Positions 36,201 to 47,969 of a stretch of DNA of 61,904 nucleotides are shown here, one piece after another. Below the pieces are notes generated by a model. The model was not told where the DNA came from and did not search any database. It saw nothing but the letters and a program-made list of their open reading frames with translations. Source of the DNA: Mesaphorura yosii (Eukaryota > Arthropoda > Collembola > Poduromorpha > Tullbergiidae); the NCBI GenBank assembly GCA_009869945.1, contig WIXG01000410.1:1-61904 (forward strand). Direction: 5' to 3'. Both the position numbers and the translations under genes were made by a program. How positions within the stretch are numbered: the first letter of the stretch is position 1; each line of letters starts with the position of its first letter.

Positions 36201-36599
36201 AGTTTCGAGACTCATAGACGCCGCTTTATCGTAAATTCACAAGCCCAAAGGTAAATTCTTTTTCTTCACAGCTCAAAATTCTTGCGAGGTGCGAGAGAGT
36301 CAAAATTCGAAACCAGCCACGTGTAATGTGTTGTTTTGAGTGGGTGGATTGCCGGAAGCGAAGTGAAAGGACGCTGCTGATACAGTACTTCAGAATTGAT
36401 GTGTGCATACTTTAGTTACTTTACTTTGCAAGTTGATAAAGAGATTTCGTAATGGAGACACGCCAAAGTAGAAAAAGATTGCATGGACTTGCTGGCGACC
36501 GAAGCCGCAATTCAGAAGGAAGTTCAGAGTCAAATCGCGTCCGCAGCTGGCGACAGTGGGCATCAGACGCTCTACAAAACAATGTGATTAGTGCCCGCA
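36201..36599. other. Spacer, no gene recognised
   Basis: Lies between block B and the F-box remnant; no structure noted. Confidence 0.4.
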
Positions 36600-37100
36600 T
36601 TTTCCTAAACCTCCCCCACCGAGATTGGTAAATGTCTTCAAAGAGTTCTTTGCTTGTAGGTTTGGGGCAAGATTCTGGAGCACCTTCCAGTCACGACCAC
36701 TTTGGCACTTCTTCGAACGTGCACCGCCTGGAACAAGGTCTTTGTCCTAGAACTCGCAAAAAACAATAACATCTGTGGCAAGGCGAAGGTCTGGACGATC
36801 GCGAAGTACTTGATCGATTTCAACCTTTAAGAGAAGGAATGTCGGAGCGCGGTGCTGGACTTCTTTCTCTCGTGTAGCGGCTCGATAAGAAGCCTGACCC
36901 TGGTCCGCTCAGGGGACGACACTCGGAAGGTTCAGAGACGGCAGTCAGTTGGCCTCTCCCTCCAGCGGCTCTTCAATGCTGAAGTAGTCAGAAGAAATTT
37001 GCGCCAAGTCCTCAATCTCGAGGAGCTTCAGTTGTCCAAGCTCAAAAGAAATAGCCAGCGTGTTCAGATATTACTCCTTGCCATTCTCGATCTTTAGAGA
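36600..37100 (+). pseudogene. F-box/leucine-rich-repeat gene remnant
   Basis: About 36665-36830 reads GKILEHLPVTTTLALLRTC and AWNKVF, an F-box pattern, then a stop. Further frames to 37098 carry FFLSCSGSIRSLTLV and LRQVLNLEELQLSKLK, which look like leucine-rich-repeat turns. Frames are broken several times. F-box proteins recruit substrates to SCF ubiquitin ligases; this copy cannot make one. Confidence 0.55.
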
Positions 37101-37325
37101 GTTAAGCTGATTCTCAGTCTGCTGAAGCGTTAAGAGCAAGTTGGAGACTCAAGAGAGTCAACCTGCCCGTTCGAGAACCAAAGATCAAGTTGTTCCTCGG
37201 TCCAAGACCAAGAATAGAGTAATCATCCCTCTCTTTCCTACTACAGTGACATTATTTATTGACATTCACATGTGAGATACAACTATGAATTCACCATACA
37301 AAATATTCTGATTGCTAAAATCCTT

Positions 37326-37560
37326 ACTTTATCACAAACGTAGCTGGTGCGGGGATCCCGGAGACCGTGGCCTTTGTCTCCATACAGGGATACAGAGAGT
37401 CGGTGGTTCGACTGGATCGCAACTTGCTGCCGAACGAGACAGCCATCTTCTTGGCGGCACTCTCCAGGTGCTGCAAAACTGGGATCCTTGAACCAGCTCG
37501 GGTACTTGAAGCTGTACTTCCGCATGATGAGGAGGCAACCACTCTTGCATATCGGAGGCA
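37326..37560 (-). pseudogene. Coding-like fragment, unknown family, frameshifted
   Basis: The minus strand reads MRKYSFKYPSWFKDP, then after a one-frame shift VLQHLESAAKKMAVSFGSKL and TVSGIPAPATFVIK before a stop at about 37328. The composition is GC-rich at third positions and unlike the flanks. The family is not recognised. Confidence 0.4.
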
Positions 37561-37973
37561 TTGTTGACAGGAAGTATGTGGATTACGGGCTTTGGCAGAA
37601 GTCAGCAGGCAATGTCTCAACGTACGCGTACAGGAGGCTGCAGCACCTTGTCTCGTCCGACATCTACAATCTCTTGGATGAATGGTACAAAGATAAGCAC
37701 CCGAGCACATTGCACGTACTCGTGAAGGAACTGCAGGAGCGGCGGGGTGAGCTTGGCTCCGGCGACGACTACGAACCGCTTTCGATGGATTCCAACGTGC
37801 AAACCGGATTCTACTCACTGGGCTACGGCAGCCTCAGAGCTCTTGCATCGTTCCTCTTGGAGCAGTTTAATTTGCACGAGATAGAATATATATTGTCACG
37901 GTCAGAATGTAAATGTTTTGACAACAGCAGACAGCCTGTAATCTCCGTTTTATTAATAAATCTACCATTGTGA
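37545..37973 (+). CDS. Hypothetical coding fragment, unknown family
   Basis: The plus strand has an open, GC-rich stretch: DRKYVDYGLWQKSAG, TYAYRRLQHLVSSDIYNLLD, ELQERRGELGSGDDYEPL, LRALASFLLEQFNLHEIEYI. It abuts the minus-strand fragment at 37326-37560, so two coding-like pieces point away from each other. No start, signal or domain is recognised. It is likely an exon or remnant of a larger gene. Confidence 0.35.
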   Translation: MHIGGIVDRKYVDYGLWQKSAGNVSTYAYRRLQHLVSSDIYNLLDEWYKDKHPSTLHVLVKELQERRGELGSGDDYEPLSMDSNVQTGFYSLGYGSLRALASFLLEQFNLHEIEYILSRSECKCFDNSRQPVISVLLINLPL

Positions 37974-38248
37974 TACTTTTAATTTATTCTTTTATTGAGC
38001 AAAACGACAACTGTGACCTTTGCTCAAACTGGACACCCTTCATACTCTGATCCTTGAGACTTTTGCTTTTCATCTCCTTCATACATTTGTGCATTTTTAG
38101 TACTTTCTAAGACTTGCAAAATATACCTTGTAATCTGACTATAAAAACCTGCGATATCCTAAATAAAATCATAATTCTTGCTTTGATCATTGAAGAAGAC
38201 TGGTCTTCTCTTTAGGCGAACTTCATTTATTTATTACAACCATCAATT

Positions 38249-38979
38249 TCAGAAAAACGTTTTCACGCGAGAAACGACTCTCCTAAAAAAATCAAGGCCT
38301 ATCCCTCGTGCCGACACCTCTTTCGCTGCGGCACACGACTCGTAGCGTAGCATGGCAAACTGAACCTCGTCAAATCCGAGACTGGCCGCCTTTTTGAAGA
38401 TCTGCTCCATCGACTTGGCTGGCAGGACGGGAAGAGTGCTTATGACTTCCCAACTCGCCGCTTGGTCCTGGAGCCAGCACACGTAAAACATGATGAAGGT
38501 TTTGTTGTCGGTGAGCACGGCCCTCAGCTGGCCGTCCCTGTCAGAGCCCGCAAAGCGGAAATAAAAACTACCGTCAGAGTTTTGCGCCACTGTGCATTCG
38601 ACCGATTTGGCGTCGAATCCTTGCACGAGCGGATTCGGGCCCCACATGAACCGAAGACACGAGCGATAGTATAACTCGTAAGGCTTGATCTCTGATTCGT
38701 GGCGCCCCACGACTTGGGCGGCGAGTCGGTACAGGTCGAGTTGACTTCCCACGTTGAGGTACCAGCTTCTCACCGAGCCAACCTAATGGAAACAGTCGTT
38801 ACAATTAAAATAATTTAATGAAGATGTGTGAAGCTTACCCATTCCAAGTCCGGTTGCACAAGCACTGGATGAGTTGACAGACACTTTTGATCTTTGAGCG
38901 ACGCCAAATGAACGCCATGTGTCACGGTGGCACACAACAATACAAGCCAAAAACTGCTGAGACTGTAAACTGAGTGCAT
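38249..38979 (-). CDS. Lipocalin-like secreted protein
   Basis: Two exons (38979-38839 and 38782-38249, phase 0), 224 residues. Signal peptide MHSVYSLSSFWLVLLCATVT, then the lipocalin start: Cys33, a Pro, QPDLEWVGSV and WYLNVG, matching the C...P...D...G.WY pattern of apolipoprotein-D-like lipocalins. Cysteines follow at YYRSCLRF, VECTV, FYVCWLQD and YESC, which suits two disulfides closing a beta barrel. Lipocalins carry small hydrophobic ligands outside cells. The ligand cannot be told from the sequence. Confidence 0.72.
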
Positions 38980-40657
38980 ACTTTCGTGTGTACTACTTTT
39001 GGTGTGGACGTGAACGTTGCGACCAGAGTTGAGCCGAAACACGACTTCGGCTGAAACAAAATTGAGTCTTTTTTTCCGTTCAGAGAATTTTTGTAGTGTC
39101 TCAAGAATTCACGCCTGAAGTGCTCCAAGAAGGATGTTTTGGCCGAAATTGGATGATACACCACGGAAAGATGCGAAAAATGAGCCAACCCGTAAAGAAT
39201 TTCGAACCTGCCTACTTCCTACGCTTTGTTCATACGACGTGATGCGTACTGCCTTCATCGCATTACATCTTAATTCAGGTGAAAAAACTGTCTGTCCGCC
39301 TCTGCGAACCAACCGACCTTGTTAGCCATTGGTATTCTAATCTTCCTTCTGTCGAACTCAAACTCAAGAGTCGAGTATTCGTTTTCGTAATCATCATGCC
39401 TGTCACAGGCATGATGATGGAATCCAAACAATCTGCATTCACTCGTTTCAAGGAAATTCATTCGAATTGTTGTCCAGCACAAAATTAGCTCCTGAACAAA
39501 TCAATATGGAGAGACGGGGAGCTGAACCTCATGAATTTAGTGGTGAGAGATTAGAGAAGTGTTGCTGACTTCTTCGGTTTGTTACGTTTTTGGGTAGCAA
39601 GTTTTGATTAATGCGGCAATCTATAATCACTTTAAATTTGAGTCTTGTGTATTTTAGGTTTCCACAAGGCCTATTACCGTGGAGGGCGAAGTCTTTCTTT
39701 TTGTTTTCAGTGTGGCTCAATATGGCAAATGTTGTGGCTCATAATTTGCCAATTCAAGTGAGGAAGTGGACACATTACCGTCCTTTGTGGCTGCACCAGC
39801 AGCAAATGCTGGTGCAGGCGGTCGGTGTGAATTCCCATTCAAGGTTATCCAATGTAGTTTTCTTGCAAGGAGGTTGCATGCTTTCACTGGCACAAATTGC
39901 TGCAAGCGGTGTGAACAAAGAGTGTCAGAGTCTCAGTTCCTTTGCAAAAGCGGCGCGGGTCAGATTCGAGACACAGAATCTGTGAACAAAACTTTAATAT
40001 GCTGTAGGAGTTTTGGGCTCACCACCTTTTGGCGACCCCGATTAAGGTTCATGGCTCTAACCGGGGACTTTTTCCCCAATTTGAATGTTCATAGAGCGGC
40101 GATCAGGCGCAAATGTGATAGGCTCCTGGTTTCGATTTGGGATGGCAGAACTATTTCAGAGGTTGCATGAGGACCCGCGAGCAAGTTTGACGGACAAGAA
40201 ATGTTGAGCTGAGCTACCAGCAATGAATTTTGACGAGTGCTAGCAGGAGGTGCAAGGTTAACAAAGTGAGATCGCGAAACTAGATTCATTTATGCGTGTG
40301 GGTATAATGTTTGGCTGACGTCGGTGGACACTCGACTTTTGCTCAGCCTTGGAGCCCAGTATTCCTTTATCATTTTAATTTTGCAATGGCCTATGAGGTT
40401 TACTCCGTAATCAATTCATGATAAACTCTCGCACACGCCTCGTGTAAAGTTCGCATCGACGGTTGTCAATTCCTGAGAATAGAGAAATAGTCATTATGAC
40501 GGAATTCACTCACTAACATAAATACGGGAGCTCGTGACTATTACCAGCAGAGATGATGGGCAGCAGTCAGTTCGGGATCCGACTGTATTCCCGTGGTTAG
40601 AAACTGCCGTCAAGTACCAATTAATTACCAAGCCAGATGGTGCCATGTGTACGACTG
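38980..40657. other. 1.7 kb without a supported gene
   Basis: A Cys-rich plus-strand frame at 39766-40170 (FPFKVIQCSFLARRLHAFTG, NCCKRCEQRV) reads smoothly but has no signal peptide or known domain. A short perfect palindrome, CATCATGCCTGTCACAGGCATGATG, spans about 39394-39418. Nothing else stands out. Confidence 0.35.
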
Positions 40658-41059
40658 TTAACATACCGAAAATCCCTGCTCCCGCTTGCGTCTGAAAGTA
40701 GTGTCAGTGGACACATGGAGCATTCTCGCTATGCTGGGCACACTAAAATTCATTGCCAGTGGATTTTCAATTGATTCAGTCGGAATAGAAATTCTTGGCC
40801 TTCCGACGCTTCTGGGCTCGGATATTACTTCTCCCCATTGTTGAAGCTCGTAGATGGCCTGTTCAAGAGTGTGCTCTACTTGTGTCGCCCAGGTAACGAA
40901 GGTAAGCTCACTTACAGATTGGATAGTTTCAAGCACTGAGTCAAGTCGTAGGATGACCCCGTCGACCGAGGCAAGACCACTGGATATCAGTACAGTGATT
41001 TCGTTCAATTCACGTGAAATATTAAGTCTCAAGTCTTCACCTATGAATGACCGTGACAT
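40658..41059 (-). mobile_element. Transposon integrase-type N-terminal fragment
   Basis: A 133-codon frame ends with GRPRISIPTESIENPLAMNF, then SVPSIARMLHVSTDTTFRRK and EQGFSV. This is the GRPR...FTVPxIAxMLxVSxxTxxRRxxExGLSV helix-turn-helix that precedes the catalytic core in a widespread class of eukaryotic integrase-like transposases. The catalytic part is not found downstream; only a short RRVRESL-like scrap may remain near 40430. The element is truncated and probably dead. Confidence 0.6.
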
Positions 41060-41256
41060 TGTGTGGAAAAAGTAATTTTTGCTAGGCTAGAACATATCTA
41101 AAGTCATGTCATATGGACCTTTTATTTTTTGCTTGGCCCCAAGCACAAAGCTACCTAAGAATAAAAACCAATCCGCACGGAATAGAAACCTCAGTTTATT
41201 ACTGCTTCGCCTTGATTATCTTTCTACAACACGTAATAAGCTCAGTGCAACATAAA

Positions 41257-41416
41257 TTAGAACTTTAGGAAAATCGCCGGACAAATTGCACCTCTACAAA
41301 ACGGGCAGTTTCGTCTGAGCGGTTCAGAGCACCTCCTGATAACACTCGCCACAGAGCTGATGCCAGCATATGCACGCCACCGCGTGTTTCCTATCGAAAC
41401 ACACTTGGCACACCCC
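41257..41416 (-). pseudogene. RING-finger exon with a frame break
   Basis: After a good acceptor (TTTTTTCGCAG) the minus strand reads GVCQVCFDRKHAVACICWHQ, LCGECYQE, then a stop. In the next frame it continues NCPFCRGAICPAIF to a stop at 41257. Together this is a C3HC4 RING pattern, typical of E3 ubiquitin ligases, split by one base. Either the gene is dead or the sequence has an error here. No upstream exon was found. Confidence 0.5.
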
Positions 41417-41703
41417 CTGCGAAAAAATAAACAAAATTACTTGCTGCATTCAAATAGCATAATATAGACGCAGCTGATTGTAAGAACATACAATTTGGGC
41501 AGAATCTTCAGACAAGGTGTCTCGTCTCAACTGCACAAGTCGCGTGACCTCCGCGACATAACAACAATTATATCTTTATTGATTGCCAGACTGTCACCAA
41601 ACAGAATGGAAATGAAACTTGAAGTCCGTCGCTGTGGTCGACCACAACAGAGAGACCGTTTACAAGTCATACGTCTATCATCCGCCGAAAAGCTTGAAGA
41701 CAA

Positions 41704-42284
41704 ATGATCACACAAATTCGCATCAATGGATTATTCAGGCATAACTCCCTGGTCCACCCGAATTTTCCATCACTGTCTGCAGTGCCGTCACGAGTTGAGG
41801 AACTCGTAGCAAATAAGCTGGTCGTTTTGGTTGGTGGCGGTAATAGAAAGATTTACAACGACTTGATTGCACTCGACCTGGAAGTCAATCAAATTAAGAT
41901 CTATAATCTGCGCTTCCATTTTTATAAAACTACACATGAGAAGACAATTTCTTTGCCAACTGGTGACGATGAGACCACCTTCGTCATTGAGCCAATTAGT
42001 CTTCGATAATGATTCGATTAGTAATGATATACTTCAATGTTGACATCCAGTATGGAACCCACGACCCAGAGGAGGATGCATTCTATACGGCCAAGATTTT
42101 TCAAGAAACCCTCCCTTATCAGCTAGCGCGTGGTCTGCAAAAATTTATTGAGTACGACGCTAATAATATGCGTGCTTATGAGGAAAGGTACATAGATTTT
42201 GATGATGAGCCAAAATTGGTTGATTTGAAAATGAAAATACGTGCAGCGCGAACGAAAGCTCCTAAAGGAAGAGCTAAATGGTAA
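41704..42284 (+). pseudogene. REXO-like 3'-5' exonuclease remnant
   Basis: The first frame gives VEELVANKLVVLVGGGNRKI and YNDLIALDLEVNQIKI (like the ILVGHGL.NDL.AL block of DEDDh exonucleases) and stops at 42009. The next frame gives YFNVDIQYGTHDPEEDAFYT, the HDxxEDA motif, and ends in a Lys-rich tail. A one-frame shift and a stop part the two. Active members trim RNA 3' ends; the catalytic Asp/Glu of the first motif is not seen. Confidence 0.45.
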
Positions 42285-42546
42285 GTGTCATTCATTTCGG
42301 TTCGGGTTGCCGAGTTGTACGTATCTCGCAGACTTTCAAATGGGGTTCGGGTTCGAGCGGGTTCAGAATATTCACACTAACGACCTCTTTGATCGAACCG
42401 GGGAGTTGTCCGATTCGAAACTTGTAGCATGAGAAATTATAAAATTGAATGAAAACGTAAAATTGACTCAATCCTCCGAGTTTGACTAGAGACGAATTTG
42501 TCGACTACGACAGCAGCGAACGACTAGATTAGTTACTTTACTGACT

Positions 42547-43400
42547 AGAATGAACTACGACAGCGAGATCATCAGTGATACACCAACCGGAATGAGCAGA
42601 CTTCACGAGAGCAGCAGTGGTAAGTACAATGATTAATTTCTTCCTAAAACTTAAATTATTAATTTCGACTAGATCTGTTTTATTGATGGCTAGAAACATA
42701 ACTTTCATACATGCTGACTAGAGTTAATATTAATTTAAGTTTAACTGTTTGCAGACGATGAGATCAGAGCAGTTTTAAAACCCACAACTCTCTGTGCAAA
42801 TTGTTTGGCGTCAAGCGTACTGCGTCTGCATCCACAATAAAAAAAGGTCTATCACTAAAAAATTAAGGAATTGCACCCGGACAAGTCTGGCACAGGGTTT
42901 GGTAAGTCCAAACCGAGCAAATTTAAAACAGCGACCAAAACGTTCATTAATTCGTGCACAAAACAAATGCCATTTTATTTCAGGCCAAGAAATTGACGTT
43001 AGCGTTCAGAATCCTAACTGAACAAGACTGCCGTTCCTCCTACAATTTCTGGGGACGAAAGGAAGCGGAAGAGGCCCTGCAAAGAAAAATAGTGCAAGAA
43101 GCAAGCAAAAGCGAAGAGCAGAGTAAGAAAGAAGAAGAAAAACAGAGGTTGGCAGCCGTAGCAGAGAAGAAGAGGCAGGGGAAAGCAGACGCGGAGTAGC
43201 AGAAAATCTTACAGGAGGAAAAAGAGAAAGAAGCGAAAGCTTCCGAAGTGCGCAGACAGGAAAGAATGGAGAGAGTGACTAAATATAAGGCTGAAATGAC
43301 AAGAAGAGCGAAAGAAGAAAGGGCCAAGGAAGAAGAGAGGAAGGAACAAGAAGCGAGGAAAGCTGAGGACGACACTGAGTGGGTACTCACTTTTTTTGTG
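42547..43400 (+). pseudogene. Charged coiled-coil gene with internal stop
   Basis: An ATG exon at 42547-42611 (MNYDSEIISDTPTG) ends at a good donor, GTAAGT. Later exons are suggested by acceptors near 42753 and 42982. From 42983 one frame gives KKLTLAFRILTEQD, then a long Glu/Lys/Arg coiled coil to about 43400. It is interrupted only by TAG at 43197-43199, where CAG would fit. Exon joining in the middle is unresolved. The family is not recognised. Confidence 0.4.
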
Positions 43401-43497
43401 TGAGAAAGAATTCCATCCTTATCGCCCTTCAGGTTTACAAATTTCGTATTTTGATGATTACAGATTTGTACTAACTTCTACTGAATTAATGAGTCAG

Positions 43498-44709
43498 TCA
43501 GTCGAACGTGAGCGTGACATGTTTCGGCTTTGTGTTTATCAACACTGTACAAATGTACTGAACGACCATGCTCAGAATCACTCCCACAGCGGGACTGTCA
43601 AGGAACCCAAAGGGACCCACGTACACACGGAATGACGAACAATGCACACAGGAATAAGCGAGTCGCCTTCGAGCACGTCCATTGGCCCGATGGTAAAGGC
43701 GATGAGCAAAAATCTGTGCCATGTTATGGAACCTTGATCCGAACTCAAGGAAGCCCCACAAGCCCGCCAGGAAGAATGCGAACACAATGGCACAAGTCAC
43801 CCGATTGGTAGTGTCATCAAATCGGATGGCAAGCGAAAACATACAAATGCAAGTGCTAGAGAATGCAAAAATTGTTGCTGGCCACACGTCGCTGGAGAAA
43901 CAAACGTGCAATCGCTGGGCAAGGATTTGTAGCCCTCGATACCCACGAACAGCGTTGAAATATTTGCGGCTGGAATCTTGATCCTCCAGTATCCTCTGAG
44001 TGTAAATCACAGTAGCTGAAAAAGTCACCACGATTACGAGCACGTCGTTGGCTTGCCAGATGATCCACAAGAATTGTGTGCAGGTTCCGATAAGAAGACG
44101 CAATGGACTGCTCTGGCTCTCAGGGTGACCACCAGCAGCAGCGCAGATTTGTGGTATGGCATTCGAGAGAAGATGAATGTGACAATCGGACAGGTACGAT
44201 AAGATGCCTGACACGGTTGAGGAGATGAGACCCACGTACAAGAAGAGGTTAACCCTGCAGAAAAGAAGTTCAGCTTTTGCTCTGGCCGCTTGCAGCCGCT
44301 GATTTTGATACCAGAATCTAATCAGAGCGTTGATATACGCCACCAGTTCGTGCCTTCGATACCCGGCATGAACATGCAGGAAGAAGGCATAGAAACAGGC
44401 GGGAGTCGTCAGCAGACTGTAAAGGTAATGCATGTTGGTTGGATGAAAGCCTTGACAAACTATACTGTGTATCAGAACGGCTGATAGGTACACGATGATG
44501 CAAGCTATCAATGTGAGGGTGATGAGCCAACGGAAGAGTAGCCATTTGTTCGTGATTACCTTCGCAGTGTTGGTTCGGCCGTTCCAGTAAATCGGCGTCA
44601 GACCCAGAATGCAAGGAGTGTTCAACATGAACAAGAACGTGCGAGAGACGCTTTTGCTGGGCAGCGGGGTTTCACTTCTTTTAAGTCCCGATTCAGGTAA
44701 AAAGATCAT
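43498..44709 (-). CDS. Gustatory/odorant-type seven-pass receptor
   Basis: Single-exon frame of about 403 residues from the ATG at 44709 (MIFLPESGLKRS). An earlier in-frame GTG is unlikely to be the start, but an upstream exon cannot be excluded. About seven hydrophobic helices: WLITLTLIACIIVYLSAV, LLTTPACFYAFFLHV, LFLYVGLISSTVSGILSYL, FLWIIWQANDVLVIVV, IFAFSSTCICMFSLAI, CAIVFAFFLAGLWGFL and VGVILSMVVQYICTVLI. The order and the conserved final block (SSFRVYVGPFGFLDS, then the last helix with VVQYICTVL) fit the arthropod gustatory receptor superfamily, ligand-gated cation channels of sensory neurons. The ligand is unknown. No introns, while the class often has some near the 3' end. Confidence 0.75.
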   Translation of the reverse strand: MIFLPESGLKRSETPLPSKSVSRTFLFMLNTPCILGLTPIYWNGRTNTAKVITNKWLLFRWLITLTLIACIIVYLSAVLIHSIVCQGFHPTNMHYLYSLLTTPACFYAFFLHVHAGYRRHELVAYINALIRFWYQNQRLQAARAKAELLFCRVNLFLYVGLISSTVSGILSYLSDCHIHLLSNAIPQICAAAGGHPESQSSPLRLLIGTCTQFLWIIWQANDVLVIVVTFSATVIYTQRILEDQDSSRKYFNAVRGYRGLQILAQRLHVCFSSDVWPATIFAFSSTCICMFSLAIRFDDTTNRVTCAIVFAFFLAGLWGFLEFGSRFHNMAQIFAHRLYHRANGRARRRLAYSCVHCSSFRVYVGPFGFLDSPAVGVILSMVVQYICTVLINTKPKHVTLTFD

Positions 44710-46261
44710 GTCTTGTGTTTCTATAGATGCTGTCGTCTTGAACACACTATGTTCTTTGCTTCATAACCTCAGGTTTCTGTGAAAATATAAGTTAAAGTTT
44801 CGTCATACCTGTTTTGAACGGAAGTTGAAAATTGCAGTAATTAGTGCGTGCAGCATTTATGGTACAAAGGTCGAAAGAAACAAAGCTTTCCTTTTTTTCT
44901 GGACACATTTTGTGTACGTATGATTTCCGGGAGTGCTGTGTTTACACTTTTCCTTTGGACAGTGTTAAGGTTGTGAGATAAAGGTTGAATACGTTATAAA
45001 CACTCGTAATCCTAGGATTAGTGTACAGAAAACATAAAGATACTCGGAAATTAAGGTGTTTTACCGAAAGTATATCATTTGCAATCTAAATTCAATATCT
45101 TGTCACTAAAAATTATATAATTCCTCCACTGAATACTCCCGTCACCGGTATATAATGTTTAGTGAAACTGCATTAAATTTAGTAGGGCCGAAGTTAAAGT
45201 CACGAAATTCACGAGGATTGCCAGGGACTTTACCATCTAAGGACGTGTCATTTAAAAAAACACGACAGGGAAATGGCATAAACAAAGACGAGCGTGCATT
45301 CGGGCATCATGTGCACACTTACAAATACACACATAGTTTCAAGGTAAAGGAAGCAGGCAGCAAAATCAAATTCGCAGTACATCAGATAACAGGCTGTTTG
45401 TGAAATTCGAATTGCAAAAGTACTTGACCATCACATCAACCTTGGTCCACACTTCAAACCTAATAATCACCTTTCTTCCTTAGTTTAAGCTCTCAGAGAC
45501 TTTGCGCACTTATTAATATCCGATCTACGCCCACACACGCAGCGTGAGCTCCGTACTGACTCGTCTTGCTCTTAGCAGCGTATCATCCCCTCATTCCACC
45601 TGTCAGCCGCCATATTTGTTAAGACTTCAGTAATCAATTAATTTTCAGAATTTGCTTTTATATTTATTGTCGATTCGACATCAAACTTATCAAAATGGAC
45701 GAAGTCAAGAAACAAAGTTATAAATCGTTGACAAGGCCTTCTATGCAACTCTCACTCAAGCAGCCACAACACCGAACACCTACGTGAACCGAACGAAAAG
45801 AAGAACAAGGAATAATTTTCACCTTGTGTAACTTGAAAAACTTGAGAAGGGTCTTGTTTGGTAATTCGTACTGAAGAATTACTGATTGCTTTCTGAATCT
45901 TATGTGTTCCTGTGCTTCAATTCAACCACAGTCAGATGGATAAACGTTTATTGTTTTCAAAATATTGGCCAACCAAAACTTGAAGGTTGAAAAATAATTT
46001 CATAGTGCTTGTGTTCAAGATTAAAGAAAAAACGTACACAAAATTCCTTAAATGTTTGTAGTCCTTAAGCTTGATTGTATTTTGCACTACTACATGAAAA
46101 TTCGTGTTTTATAATTGAACAAGTATATTCAATTTGGAGAACAGAAAATTATGTTGTGGCATGACACTAAATATATATTTTTGTAATGATCAACGTCTAG
46201 TTAGTTAGACAGATATTTACACAGAGCTCAGGCCTTAATTTACACGCTTCATACTTGCTTT
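44710..46261. other. 1.5 kb without a supported gene
   Basis: A small plus-strand frame at 45155-45403 has a basic, featureless product. Otherwise A+T-rich spacer including the 3' flank of fucosidase 2. Confidence 0.45.
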
Positions 46262-47969
46262 TTAGCGTGTAATCTTGAGTGTGTACGCGTACTTACTGTT
46301 AATCTGTTCACGTGGTGGAAGGTGAACCCGGATTCCAGGATTTGCAAATTCATAGTTTAGACTTACAGAGTTACCCAACAGTTGAATGTTCAGGCCACCA
46401 GTGAAAGCAATGGATCCAAGGTGTATGGAGTTTTCTGTCGTAGGAATGCGAGTCACAATTGCATACACTTCTTGTCCATTCTTACTTGCAGTATACCACG
46501 TCCCTGTGGTCGTAACATCCTCTTGTACAGAGTAAGGAACACTGGAGTAAATTGCTTCTCCATTGATTCGCATCCAGTCACCAAGTTGAATCAGACGTTC
46601 TTGTTCAATCATTGGAATAATTCCATCTTTGGCTGGGGCGACGTTGAGGAGCAAATTTCCTGCGAGCGGGAAAATTTTAAAAATTATTTTCCCTCCTTAG
46701 GTTCAAAGTATTTGAATTTCGGCGCTTTTACCTCCACAGGAAACAGTTTCTACAAGAAATCTGACCATTTCTTCAGGTGTCAAATAATTTTCAACTCTTG
46801 AATCCCGTCGATAACCCCAAGAGTACTTGTCCAACGAATCACAACGTTCCCATTTGTGTGGTAGAACAATACCCGGATTTTGACGATCAGCACCCGAATA
46901 ATACCCACCATGATTGTTGACTGTGTCCCATGCCCATCGATCATTGACAATAATTTCATCTTTGACAGGGGAGTCATTGTAGAGCCATGCAAGGAATTCT
47001 TTACATTTCCAATAGTCTTCTGGTGCCCATTCACCGTCGGACCAGATCAAGTCTGGATGATAGTCGTTCACGAGTTCGTAGAGTTCTGGATCCGTTTTGT
47101 TTGTTACGAATGTATCTGTTGAGTAGCCATTGGCTTTGTCCTGGAGCCAAAGTGGATGAAACCAGTCTGTGTACGAATGGTACAGACCAACACGAATATT
47201 TTTGCCTCGCATTGCAGTCGCAAAGTCACCTGAAGGAAAGCAGGATATTCAATATACAATTTCAAATCCATTAGCATGTTCCAACACGTCCGCTCAAAGA
47301 CGAATCACATGAAAGGACTTGCCTACAAGGTCTCTCATTGGTCCAACTTCACCAGAATTCCAACCAGGAGAAACTCTAGACGGCCAGAGACAGTAACCAT
47401 CGTGATGTTTGGTTGTCAACACAGCGTACCTTCAAGAATGAACAAGAATAGTTCAAGCTAAAACCTACTTAGACTTGTTTTATACCCAGTTACGTACTTT
47501 GCTCCAGCTCGCTCGAACAGTTCAGCCCATGAGTCTGGATTATAAAATTCAGCTGTGAAATGTGGTGCTAAATCTCTGTACGTGTATCCTGGATAATTCT
47601 TATTCATGAATTCAGTCAACATCTGGCTTACAGGACCAGGACCTGGAGTACCACCGTCGCCAGGGTAATTGTGTCCAGCTACAAGTAGGCAGAAGGTCAA
47701 TTACGTCAATTAATGAAAACCTAATGATGCTTATAATGTTTGAACCTACATTTCCAGGCCCACTCAAACCATTCTTCACCAAACCATTCATTGGAAGCAG
47801 CTGGAACGGAAAAAACACCCCAGTGAATAAATATCCCAAGTTTAGCATCATCAAACCATTGTGGAAGTGGTCTAGAGTCAATACTGTCCCACTCAGGTAA
47901 ATACTGTGACTGGACGGAGGCGGCGGCCAACAGTAGAGCAGATGCGAGGAAAGTTGAAGGTCGCAACAT
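46262..47969 (-). CDS. Alpha-L-fucosidase (GH29), five-exon copy
   Basis: Exons 47969-47750, 47678-47498, 47429-47323, 47229-46732 and 46659-46262 join in frame to 467 residues. Signal peptide [20 protein letters not shown], then [40 protein letters not shown] and the nucleophile motif [23 protein letters not shown] and [10 protein letters not shown] follow. It is about as long as the intronless copy at 2333-3712 and shares its C-terminal domain. The intron after 47323 uses a GC donor (GCAAGT) instead of GT; the other three are GT-AG. Predicted to remove alpha-L-fucose in lysosome or outside cells. It looks intact. Confidence 0.92.
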
